Source: Mucilaginibacter sp.
GTDB taxonomy: Bacteria > Bacteroidota > Bacteroidia > Sphingobacteriales > Sphingobacteriaceae
Assembly (NCBI RefSeq): GCF_028288225.1
Contig: NZ_JAQBOC010000076.1
Span: 124,001 to 188,000 of the forward strand
Length of the DNA: 64,000 nucleotides
Reading direction: 5' to 3'
A model generated the notes under the pieces. That model ran no database searches and was not told the origin of the DNA. It saw only the letters and a program-made list of their open reading frames with translations. How positions within the stretch are numbered: the stretch's first letter is position 1; each line of letters starts with the position of its first letter. Shown here piece after piece: positions 8,859 through 16,734 of this stretch. The translations under genes were made by a program, and so were the position numbers.

Positions 8859-8903
8859 GTTGAAAGGGTTGGAGTGGTTGTAAATGTTGTAGTTGTTAAA
8901 AAT
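8859..8903. repeat. Single periodic arm, five 9-nt GTT units
   Basis: Five exact 9-nt units begin five bases after a stop codon: GTTGAAAGG, GTTGGAGTG, GTTGTAAAT and so on, ending GTTAAAAAT. Word and unit number match the element at 31,639-31,811. No inverted partner is recognisable before the mutS-like gene at 9007. Confidence 0.65.
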
Positions 8904-9006
8904 CTAATCTACTTATTGCAGAACAGAAAATAAAATAGAGCAGTACGTGTAATCCAAAGAAGTATACTCCGGAATAATAAATTATAATCTTACAAAACCT
9001 TACCCG

Positions 9007-10344
9007 ATGTCCACATTCGAAATTGACAGGCAAACAATTGATGACCTGGGGATCTTTACGGAGGCCGGGAGCACAAACTCTGTTTTTTCTTTTTTCGATC
9101 ATGTAAAAACCATCGGCGGCCGAAAAAAGTTAATGCAAATGATGGAAACGCCATCACCCGATATTAATGTTCTTACCTCGCGCCGCAACTGTATCCGATT
9201 TTTTTATGATAATCCCTTAATTTTCGATATCGACAAGCGAAGCCTTGACTTTATAGACCATTATCTTGGTTTTGGTGCAAAGCCTTTTAGTACCAATTAT
9301 ATAGATGCCGCTTTAAAAGGGTTGAACTACAAGTTTAATCCGGATAACAATTATTATGTAGTATCGCAGGGCTTGAATGATGTAATGAAGCTGCTGCGAA
9401 TCTTATGGGGCGTTTATAAAGAACTATCCGGTAAAAAATGTCCCGTACATATCAACAGCATTGTTAATATCCTGGAAGAATTCCTGTTAAAGAAACCTGT
9501 TGAAAAGATAATATTTTTGGATGCTGATAAAGACCTCAATTATTTCCAGGTTGCCAATTATGATACGCTTTTCAGGAAAGAGGAGCTGCAGGCATTAAAG
9601 GAGGTGGTCAATATTGTTTATGAGCTGGATGTTTATATAGCAGTTGCCAAAGCAGCCAAAATACATGGCTTTTGCTTCCCGGAATATTATACGGATAGGG
9701 GGACTTTTGTAAGCATAACTGATCTGCACCATCCTGGTATTAATAATGCAGTTAAAAACAGCGCGGTTATTGAGCAGGAAAAAAACCTCATGTTTTTAAC
9801 AGGGGCAAACATGGCGGGTAAGTCATCATTTTTAAAAGCGTTGAGCCTTTCCGTATATCTTGCGCATATTGGCTTCCCGGTTCCCGCAGGCAGCATGCAA
9901 ACCAATGTATTTAACGGACTTATCACCACCATAAACCTATCTGATAATATTAGTAACGGTTACAGTCATTATTACAGCGAGATAAAAAGGGTAAAGGAAA
10001 CCGCTTTAAAGATAGTTGAGCGCAATAACCTCTTTATAATTTTCGACGAGCTGTTCCGTGGGACCAATGTTAAAGATGCTTATGATGCGTCACTTGCTAC
10101 CATTAACGCGCTATCCGCCATCAAAAACAGCGTGTTTTTAATTTCCACCCATATTGTTGAGATAGCATCTGCAATTAAACACTTGCCGAATATTTCTTTT
10201 AAATACTTCATTTCCCGTATAGATAATGGCAAGCCGGTTTTTGAATATAAAATAAAAGATGGCGTTTCTTCAGAAACCCTTGGCTTTTTTATATTTAAAA
10301 ATGAGGGCATTTTGGAGATATTGGCAAAGGCAGCAAAGATTTGA
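9007..10344 (+). CDS. MutS-family ATPase lacking the mismatch-recognition domains
   Basis: A 445-aa protein with only the core and ATPase parts of MutS. The lever/core-like region is at about 10-230. The ABC-type ATPase has Walker A GANMAGKSS (about 265-273), a signature-like SNGYSHYYSEIKR (about 317-329), Walker B FIIFDELFRGTN (about 343-354) and a switch histidine in STHIVE. The N-terminal DNA-mismatch domains I and II and the Smr tail are missing, so it is not the repair MutS. Small MutS-like proteins of this type are common in Bacteroidota with unknown role. It is monocistronic. Confidence 0.85.
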   Translation: MSTFEIDRQTIDDLGIFTEAGSTNSVFSFFDHVKTIGGRKKLMQMMETPSPDINVLTSRRNCIRFFYDNPLIFDIDKRSLDFIDHYLGFGAKPFSTNYIDAALKGLNYKFNPDNNYYVVSQGLNDVMKLLRILWGVYKELSGKKCPVHINSIVNILEEFLLKKPVEKIIFLDADKDLNYFQVANYDTLFRKEELQALKEVVNIVYELDVYIAVAKAAKIHGFCFPEYYTDRGTFVSITDLHHPGINNAVKNSAVIEQEKNLMFLTGANMAGKSSFLKALSLSVYLAHIGFPVPAGSMQTNVFNGLITTINLSDNISNGYSHYYSEIKRVKETALKIVERNNLFIIFDELFRGTNVKDAYDASLATINALSAIKNSVFLISTHIVEIASAIKHLPNISFKYFISRIDNGKPVFEYKIKDGVSSETLGFFIFKNEGILEILAKAAKI

Positions 10345-10352
10345 GATTGTTA

Positions 10353-10541
10353 CTAATAAGATAAAGCAGCCTGGATATCCTCCTTTTCTAACTCCGCGTG
10401 ATCATTTATTATATTATCAAATGACATACCAGAAGCTATTAAATCAATAACTACTTCAACCGGCCAACGCATATGACGGATGCAGGCTTTGCCGTGGTAA
10501 ATGTTTGTATCTATTGTAATTCTTTCCAGAAGATTATTCAC
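10353..10541 (-). CDS. DUF433 (VapB-like) antitoxin-type protein, orphan
   Basis: A 62-aa protein matching the DUF433 pattern: RITIDTNIYHGKACIRHMRW (the usual form is GKPCIRGTRI), then PVEVVIDLIASGMSFDNIINDH and HAELEKEDIQAALSY. DUF433 proteins usually pair with a DUF5615 PIN-like toxin encoded next door. Here the flanking genes are mutS-like (convergent, eight bases away) and yfhO, so no partner is visible. It may be a remnant of a toxin-antitoxin pair or a free-standing regulator. Confidence 0.75.
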   Translation of the reverse strand: MNNLLERITIDTNIYHGKACIRHMRWPVEVVIDLIASGMSFDNIINDHAELEKEDIQAALSY

Positions 10542-10584
10542 AATGTCAATTTACAAATTATTAAAAATCTAACCTAAAACAAAA

Positions 10585-10614
10585 ATAGCGATGAATCCTA
10601 AAACCCATCGCTAT
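10585..10614 (-). terminator. Rho-independent terminator of the yfhO gene
   Basis: A 9-bp stem (ATAGCGATG/CATCGCTAT) with a 12-nt loop, followed on the minus strand by TTTTTG. It lies 17 bases beyond the stop of the upstream minus-strand gene. Confidence 0.75.
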
Positions 10615-10631
10615 CTCTTATGTAAAAACCC

Positions 10632-13160
10632 TTACGCTTTCTTAGCCGGTGATTTTTTAGGTTCAGGTTCTGGTTTCTTAGGCTCTGACTTCATTTTCTT
10701 TACCCCTGAATAAGCAGCTCCGCCCAATGCCAGTATCAGCAATATTGAACCTGCAAGCGAAATCTTTTCGCCGGTGTAGTATGATGCCGGGTGAAAAACG
10801 AATTTAATTTCGTGGTTTCCTACAGGTATTTGTGCTGCACGTAAAACATAATCAGCACGGAAATATGGTTTTTCTACGCCATCTATCAGCATGGTCCAGC
10901 CTTTGTCATAATATATTTCAGAGAATACGGCAATTTTTGAGCTTGTAGCACCACTTTTATACACTAAAGTATCCGGGCTATAGCTTACCAGTTTAATAGT
11001 ACCGCCGGTATCAGCATCCAATTGTTTTTCATCTATCAGCTTTTTATAACGCTGGTCAACAATGGCTTCCTCTTTTGGTGCAAAGCTGCTGATCGCCTGC
11101 ATCTCCTGGTCCGCATTTTTTGCATATTTAAGGCTCTTAACAAACCATGCATGCCCGCAGGCAGACGGATTGGCCTGCATTGTTAAGTTTTGCGATTTAT
11201 CTGTTGTAATAATGTATTTGGTATTCAGCATATCAAGCACATCATGATTTGGTGGATTTTGAATGATCTGGCCATCCATCAATTCGTCATATCTTTTTAA
11301 GCGCGCTGCAGAGTAGCCACCAATCGATTTATGGAAAAACGGATTAAAAGTATCCTGTTTCAAGGCTTCAAGCTGGGTAGCATCAAATACGCGGAAGTCG
11401 GGGTCAGTATCCCTTGCAATAAAGGTATCCACTTCGCGCGGTTTTACCTGGTTATCCAGCTTGTCAGCAAAGTTGGCTTCTTTCAAATAGCGTTTATCTA
11501 TCTGCCACATATCAACCAAAATAAGTCCAAATAAAGCCAGTGATAATAAAGTAACACTCAGTTTTTGTTTGATGAATGCCCATACTATTCCAAAGGCTAG
11601 TGCAATAAATATTAACGAGCGGATGGCATCTGCACGTTCAAGGCTTATCCTGTCGGCAACAATAGCGTTTGCTACTGTGTTTGCCATTGCAGCATCACCC
11701 TTAAGGGCCTGGGAAAGATAAGTTATCCCTTGCTGAAAATCACTTGATTTAAAGCTTAAAATGAGCGTTGGCAATGCAATTAACATTAATAAAAGGCCAC
11801 CAATTATATAAAGTGTAAGCTTTAGTTTTTTAAAGATAGCCTGCTTATCAGTAGTGTTGATAATTTCCTGTACACCTAAAAACGCAAGAATAGGGAAACA
11901 AATGCTGGTAACAGCAATTATTGACTCAACCGCGCGGAATTTGTTATAAAGCGGGAAATAGCTAAAAAACAGATCAGAAACATAAGGCCAATTGCGCCCG
12001 AAGGACAATAGTAAAGTTAATACCACTGTTGCTAAAATCCACCACTTTAACCTGCTTTTTACTATCAGCAAGCCGAACAAAAACAGGAAACAAATTACAG
12101 CGCCAAAATAAAACGGCCCACTGGTTGACGATTTTTCGCCCCAATAAGTAAAAAGGCCTGGAAAACTATTTGAAATTTGCTGTGCATAATTACCTGCCTG
12201 GTCCGCCGGCAAGCCTTTATCAATAAATACTTTTGCAACTGCAGAGTTTTGGTCTAGTGCGTCATTATGCGTAGCACCGCCATAAGCATTTGGCACTAAA
12301 AAAGTAAAACACTCACCCACTCCCTGGCTCCATTCATACGCATAAGTTTTATCAAGTCCGTTGCTTGGTTCCTTAGTATTTTTGGTTAAGTTCGATTGCC
12401 CCCTGTAGCTGTCTTTAGCATATTCAGCAGTGCTCCAAAGTAATGAAGCATTTATTGCCACCGCAAGCAATGCAGCCGCCGCCAAATAACCTAGTGATTT
12501 TAAAAAAGCCGGTGTAGTTTTTGCTTTAACAGCATGATACAATTCAATACCAACCAGTATAAGCAGGGCCAAAAACAGGTAATACGTCATCTGTAAATGG
12601 TTGGCCCTTATTTCCATAGCCAAAAAAAGCGCTGTTAATGCGGCACCGGTAAAATATTTACCCCTAAACGTTAGTATAATACTTGCCAATAAAGGTGCAA
12701 AAAAAGCAATTGCAAATGCCTGGTTTGAATGCCCTGCAACAAGCAGGATGATATTATAGGACGAAAATGCAAAGGCAAAAGCACCGGCTGCTGCCAGCCA
12801 TGAGTTAAGCTTTAAAACTATAAATAAAAAGTAAGTGCCAAATAATAATATCAGTACTGTATCAATTGGGTTGGGGAATATTGTTTTTAGTGCAGAAACT
12901 ACATGTGTAGTAATATTATCAGGATATGGTGCCCAGATCTGGAATACCGGCATCCCGCCAAAAATCTGGTTGGTCCATAAAATGGTAACGCCCTTTTCCC
13001 GGTAATCATTAATTTCTTTTTGGGTGGATTGGGCACCGGTTACGTCAACCTGTCCTAATGTTTTACCCTGGAATGCAGGTGTAAAATAAATAAAGCATAT
13101 TACAAAGAATATTGCACCTACTAAAAAGTGAATGCCGTTCCGCTTAAACCAATTGTTCAT
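10632..13160 (-). CDS. YfhO family membrane protein (paralogue A)
   Basis: An 842-aa polytopic inner-membrane protein of the bacterial YfhO family, which is structurally related to GT-C glycosyltransferases acting on lipid-linked sugars. Visible features are the N-terminal TM (IHFLVGAIFFVICFIYF), about a dozen further hydrophobic helices up to residue 590, an extracytoplasmic globular part (590-800), a final TM (about 805-825) and a Lys/Pro-rich cytoplasmic tail (KKPEPEPKKSPAKKA). The catalytic-loop candidate is the first large loop (DVTGAQSTQKEINDYREKG). It is roughly half identical to the adjacent paralogue at 13,284-15,749 by eye, so a tandem duplication is evident. The substrate is unknown. 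Confidence 0.88.
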   Translation of the reverse strand: MNNWFKRNGIHFLVGAIFFVICFIYFTPAFQGKTLGQVDVTGAQSTQKEINDYREKGVTILWTNQIFGGMPVFQIWAPYPDNITTHVVSALKTIFPNPIDTVLILLFGTYFLFIVLKLNSWLAAAGAFAFAFSSYNIILLVAGHSNQAFAIAFFAPLLASIILTFRGKYFTGAALTALFLAMEIRANHLQMTYYLFLALLILVGIELYHAVKAKTTPAFLKSLGYLAAAALLAVAINASLLWSTAEYAKDSYRGQSNLTKNTKEPSNGLDKTYAYEWSQGVGECFTFLVPNAYGGATHNDALDQNSAVAKVFIDKGLPADQAGNYAQQISNSFPGLFTYWGEKSSTSGPFYFGAVICFLFLFGLLIVKSRLKWWILATVVLTLLLSFGRNWPYVSDLFFSYFPLYNKFRAVESIIAVTSICFPILAFLGVQEIINTTDKQAIFKKLKLTLYIIGGLLLMLIALPTLILSFKSSDFQQGITYLSQALKGDAAMANTVANAIVADRISLERADAIRSLIFIALAFGIVWAFIKQKLSVTLLSLALFGLILVDMWQIDKRYLKEANFADKLDNQVKPREVDTFIARDTDPDFRVFDATQLEALKQDTFNPFFHKSIGGYSAARLKRYDELMDGQIIQNPPNHDVLDMLNTKYIITTDKSQNLTMQANPSACGHAWFVKSLKYAKNADQEMQAISSFAPKEEAIVDQRYKKLIDEKQLDADTGGTIKLVSYSPDTLVYKSGATSSKIAVFSEIYYDKGWTMLIDGVEKPYFRADYVLRAAQIPVGNHEIKFVFHPASYYTGEKISLAGSILLILALGGAAYSGVKKMKSEPKKPEPEPKKSPAKKA

Positions 13161-13193
13161 CTAAGTTTTTTAAAAGGGATAATATTAATTCCT

Positions 13194-13228
13194 CAAAAAT
13201 AGAAATTAGAATGAGAAAGTAAATTATA
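13194..13228 (-). promoter_or_regulatory. Conserved upstream box with -7 motif (yfhO paralogue A)
   Basis: A stretch of about 34 bases upstream of the start codon is identical to the region upstream of the second yfhO (15,778-15,811). On the minus strand it ends in TATTTTTG, a match to the Bacteroidota -7 consensus TAnnTTTG, 33 bases before the ATG. Conservation between paralogues whose other upstream bases differ supports a functional promoter. Confidence 0.55.
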
Positions 13229-13283
13229 AGTTTTATTGAATTATTAAACGTTAAAACACACCTCAAATAATCAATCCTTGCTG

Positions 13284-15749
13284 TTAAACCGGCTCTTTTT
13301 TCTTCTTTCTTTCAGCATAAGCTGCACCGCCCAGTGCTAATATCAACAAAAAAGAACCTGCAAATGAAATTTTTTCCCCTGTATAATAGGATGCCGGGTG
13401 AAATATAAACTCCACTTTATGTTCCCCGGCCGGTATTATGGCTGCACGTAACAAATAATCAGCACGGAAATAAGGTTGCTCTTTCCCGTCTATTAGCATC
13501 GTCCATCCTTTATTATAATATATCTCCGAAAAAACGGCCAGCTGCGGTCTTGCAGGGGCGGTTTCATAAGTTAAATGGTCGGGGTTGTAGCTGGTTAATG
13601 TAATGGATTCCTCTGCCTTTTCAATGCGGTCAAAGTCTTTCCCTTCAATCATGGCTTTATATTGCTGGTCAACAATGGCTTCATCCTTTGGGTTAAAATT
13701 ATCTAAGGCCTTCATTTCAGCATCGGCATTAGCAACATATCTAACTGTTTTTACAAACCAGGCATTCCCGCAGGCTGCCGGGTTGGCCATTACGGTTAAG
13801 TTTTTTGCAGTATCGGCATTGATAACGTATTTGGTGTTCAGCATATTCAAAACAGCCGGATTTATTTGTTTGCTGAACTGGTTATCTACCAGTTCGTCCA
13901 ATCGCTTTAACCGCGCCGCCGAATAACCGCCTACTGATTTATGAAAATAGGGCGTAATAGCATCCTCCTTTAAATTCCGGGTAAGATCAATCACCCGGTA
14001 ATCCGGATCCTTGTCGCGCCAAATCTGCTGGTCAACATAGCGGGGTTGGGGCTTCATTACGGCCTCCCTATCTACAAAATGGTCATTTTTAAGGTACCGC
14101 TTGTCTATCGTCCATAAATCAACCAGTATTAACACCAGGAATGCTAATGATAAGGCGGTAACATTTATTTTTTGCTTAATACCCACCCACAATATACCAA
14201 AGCCCAGCAGCAGGAATATGATTGAGCGGAGAGCATCCGCCCTGGCAATGGATATCCTGTCCTGTACCAGCGCATTGGCAATGTCATTAGCCAGCGGCGC
14301 ATTTCCACCGGTAATACGGGCCGAAATGTTGCCGATAAGCTCCTGGTGCGAGCTTGATTTAAAGGAAAGCACGGCATCGGGCAATAGTGCCAGCAGCAAA
14401 GCTATGCCGCCCGTAATGTAAATAGCAATTTTAGCTTTTTTAAATAAGGTTGTTTTATCAGGGTTGGTGATAACTTCATTAACAGCCAGCAGGGCCAATA
14501 CCGGCACGCACAGCATAGCCATTGCCAATATGGATTCAACCGCCCGGAATTTATTGTACAGCGGGAAGTAGTTAAAAAACAAATCGGATATAAAAGGGAA
14601 GTTTTTACCAAATGACAGCAGCATTGTTAATAAAACTGTAGCCAGCAGCCACCATTTTATCCTGTCTTTCACCACAAAAAGGCCCAATAGAAAAAGAAAG
14701 CATACCACAGCGCCAAAATACCAGGGTCCCTCGGTAAAAGTTTTTTCGCCCCAATAAAGCGGCAGATTTTGGGCCACCGCCTGGGCTTGTCCTGCATCAA
14801 TACCCTTTTCACCCAGTATTTTGGCAATGTGCGAGTCGGCGGGATCTTCACTGCCTCCGGATGCGCCGCCATAAGCGTTGGGCACCAGGAAGGTAAATGT
14901 TTCGCCAACGCCTTCGCTAAACTCATAAGCATAATCGCGCGGCACACCGTTGCCCGGCTTTTTGTCGGTTTGGGTTAAGTTTGATTTGCCGCGGATGGAG
15001 TCGCCTGCATACTCGGCAGTGCTCCACAGCAGCGAAGCATTTACCAGCAGAGCCAGCAATGTTGCGCCTGCAATATAGCCGAGCGATTTAAAAAAGACGT
15101 CCGTGTTTTTGCTTTTTATTGCATGATAAAGTTCTATTACCAGCAATACAAGCAGCGCTAAAAGCAGGTAGTAGGTCATTTGGATATGATTGGCTTTTAT
15201 CTCTATAGAGAGAAACAAAGCTAATAACGATGCCCCTAACAAATGTTTACCCCGCATCACCAGGATAATTGATGCAATAATGGGCGCAAATAAAGCTATT
15301 GCAAATTCCTGGTTGGCATGCCCTGCAGCTATATAAATAATGTTATATGATGAAAATGTAAAAGCCAGCGCGCCTGCCGCGGCCAGCCACGGATTTAGCT
15401 TTAAAACATTAAACAAAAAATACGATCCAAACAGTAGTAAAAAAACAATGTATATAGGGCTGGGGAAAGCAGAATCTAAAAAATTAACAATGCGAGTGGC
15501 AATACTACCAGGATATGGAGCCCATATTTGATAAGTTGGCATACCGCCAAGTATTTGATTGGTCCATAAAATGGTTGTATCCTTTGCCTTGTAATCATTA
15601 ATTTCTTTTTGGGTTGATTGGGCGCGTGTCACATCATTTTGCCCCAATGTTTTACCCTGGAATGCAGGAGTAAAAAACAGAAAACTGATAGCTAAAAAAA
15701 CTGCGGCAATTATAAAATGAATGCTGTTTCGCTTAAACCAATTGCCCAT
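13284..15749 (-). CDS. YfhO family membrane protein (paralogue B)
   Basis: An 821-aa polytopic membrane protein, tandem paralogue of the preceding yfhO gene. It has the same architecture: N-terminal TM, the conserved loop NDVTRAQSTQKEINDY, multiple TM helices, an extracytoplasmic C-terminal domain with the shared phrases AVFSEIYYNKGWTMLIDG and FRADYLLRAA, a last TM, and a short basic tail (ERKKKKEP). It lacks the long Lys/Pro tail of paralogue A. Both genes carry the same upstream box. Divergence along the length suggests separate acceptors or donors rather than recent duplication (inference). Confidence 0.88.
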   Translation of the reverse strand: MGNWFKRNSIHFIIAAVFLAISFLFFTPAFQGKTLGQNDVTRAQSTQKEINDYKAKDTTILWTNQILGGMPTYQIWAPYPGSIATRIVNFLDSAFPSPIYIVFLLLFGSYFLFNVLKLNPWLAAAGALAFTFSSYNIIYIAAGHANQEFAIALFAPIIASIILVMRGKHLLGASLLALFLSIEIKANHIQMTYYLLLALLVLLVIELYHAIKSKNTDVFFKSLGYIAGATLLALLVNASLLWSTAEYAGDSIRGKSNLTQTDKKPGNGVPRDYAYEFSEGVGETFTFLVPNAYGGASGGSEDPADSHIAKILGEKGIDAGQAQAVAQNLPLYWGEKTFTEGPWYFGAVVCFLFLLGLFVVKDRIKWWLLATVLLTMLLSFGKNFPFISDLFFNYFPLYNKFRAVESILAMAMLCVPVLALLAVNEVITNPDKTTLFKKAKIAIYITGGIALLLALLPDAVLSFKSSSHQELIGNISARITGGNAPLANDIANALVQDRISIARADALRSIIFLLLGFGILWVGIKQKINVTALSLAFLVLILVDLWTIDKRYLKNDHFVDREAVMKPQPRYVDQQIWRDKDPDYRVIDLTRNLKEDAITPYFHKSVGGYSAARLKRLDELVDNQFSKQINPAVLNMLNTKYVINADTAKNLTVMANPAACGNAWFVKTVRYVANADAEMKALDNFNPKDEAIVDQQYKAMIEGKDFDRIEKAEESITLTSYNPDHLTYETAPARPQLAVFSEIYYNKGWTMLIDGKEQPYFRADYLLRAAIIPAGEHKVEFIFHPASYYTGEKISFAGSFLLILALGGAAYAERKKKKEPV

Positions 15750-15777
15750 CTGTGTTTTTTAAAGGATATGTGTATCC

Positions 15778-15811
15778 CAAAAATAGAAATTAGAATGAGA
15801 AAGTAAATTAT
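15778..15811 (-). promoter_or_regulatory. Conserved upstream box with -7 motif (yfhO paralogue B)
   Basis: Second copy of the 34-base conserved block. TATTTTTG on the minus strand (15,778-15,785) fits the TAnnTTTG -7 motif and lies 29 bases before the start codon. Confidence 0.55.
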
Positions 15812-15840
15812 ATGTTGCTGATTTATTGAGGCGCAGTTAT

Positions 15841-16122
15841 TCACTGTAAAAAATAAACCATCAGGATAAGCACAGGGACACTAATTAAAAAGGCTATTTT
15901 ATCAATTTTATTAAATATTTCGTAGTTTTTACGAATGGTAAAAAAATTATAAACAGCCAAAAAACCTATCACAACCCAAAAAAACCAGTGTAAATGATGA
16001 TGATCTGAAAATAATGTATTGGCTGCAGCAACAACAATAAAATTTGTGATGATCAAAAGAATTGACTCAGGGGTATTATTATGCCGCCTTCTGCGCTTAA
16101 ATACTTCGTCAGTTATCATCAA
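15841..16122 (-). CDS. Small membrane protein, family not recognised
   Basis: A 93-aa protein with a basic N-terminus (KRRRRHNN) and three predicted membrane segments (about residues 19-37, 46-62, 76-92). It carries a His-rich turn (DHHHLHW) between the first two. I do not recognise the family. It follows the DUF4834-type gene with no gap (stop 16,123-16,125, start 16,122), so the two are almost certainly co-transcribed. Confidence 0.7.
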   Translation of the reverse strand: MMITDEVFKRRRRHNNTPESILLIITNFIVVAAANTLFSDHHHLHWFFWVVIGFLAVYNFFTIRKNYEIFNKIDKIAFLISVPVLILMVYFLQ

Positions 16123-16380
16123 TTATTTTATTTCTTCGTAATCAATAAATTCACCTTCTGAATCGGGCAGTTTATTTTTTTGGCCTTCCGGAATATAATC
16201 AACCTTCACCTTTGGATCGGGCTTTGCCTGGGTACGATAATTTTGCTGCTGATTTTGTTGTTGCTGAGCTTTATTTATTACACTTTGAAACAACATTGGC
16301 AGTACAAAGCGCGCTACAATCTTTATTATATATAATATAACAATTGCAATTAACAGGAAATCTAAGAGCCTAAATAACAT
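16123..16380 (-). CDS. DUF4834-type small membrane protein
   Basis: An 85-aa protein with one N-terminal membrane helix (LLDFLLIAIVILYIIKIV), a Gln-rich stretch (QQQQNQQQN) and an acidic end (SEGEFIDYEEIK). This order matches Bacteroidota DUF4834 proteins, whose function is unknown. The ATG at 16,380 is chosen because the longer frame upstream to 16,605 is only translation of the tandem repeat. It is the first gene of a two-gene operon. Confidence 0.7.
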   Translation of the reverse strand: MLFRLLDFLLIAIVILYIIKIVARFVLPMLFQSVINKAQQQQNQQQNYRTQAKPDPKVKVDYIPEGQKNKLPDSEGEFIDYEEIK

Positions 16381-16443
16381 CTTTTTAAAAATTAAGCCTA
16401 CAAATATAATATTATAACGGCAAAATTGTTTTGTTATGATTTT

Positions 16444-16734
16444 GATTTGATGATGTGTTGATTTGATGATTTGAAGATTACAAATCCCATCCCGAATTTT
16501 GACTTGAAAATGTGTTGATTTGATGATTTGAAGATTGCAAATCCCAATCCCGAATTTTGATTTGAAAATGTGTTGATTTGATGATTTGAAGATTACAAAT
16601 CCCAATCCCGAATTTTGATTTGAAGATGTGTTGATTTGAAGATTACAAATCCCAATCCCGAATTATATTCGAACATCGGCATATTTATCTATCAATTTTC
16701 AAATTTCCAAATCATCACATCTTCAAATCAAAAT
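16444..16734. repeat. 57-58-bp tandem array built of 8-nt units, with inverted arm
   Basis: This fills the gap between DUF4834 and uvrB. Five exact 8-nt units open it (GATTTGAT, GATGTGTT, GATTTGAA and so on; 16,444-16,483). A larger block is then repeated about 3.7 times with period 57, 58, 58 (block starts 16,456, 16,513, 16,571, 16,629). The right end is an inverted arm of five 8-nt units (16,695-16,734, for example ATTTTCAA, ATCTTCAA). The uvrB stop codon TGA (16,728-16,730) lies inside the last unit. Confidence 0.85.

Noticed and set aside
16381..16605. Extended N-terminus of the DUF4834-type protein with repeated NLQIIKSTH
   Set aside because: It is the translation of the 57/58-bp tandem repeat, not a protein repeat domain.
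16444..16734. CRISPR array
   Set aside because: The repeats are contiguous and nearly identical with no unique spacers, no leader and no cas genes.
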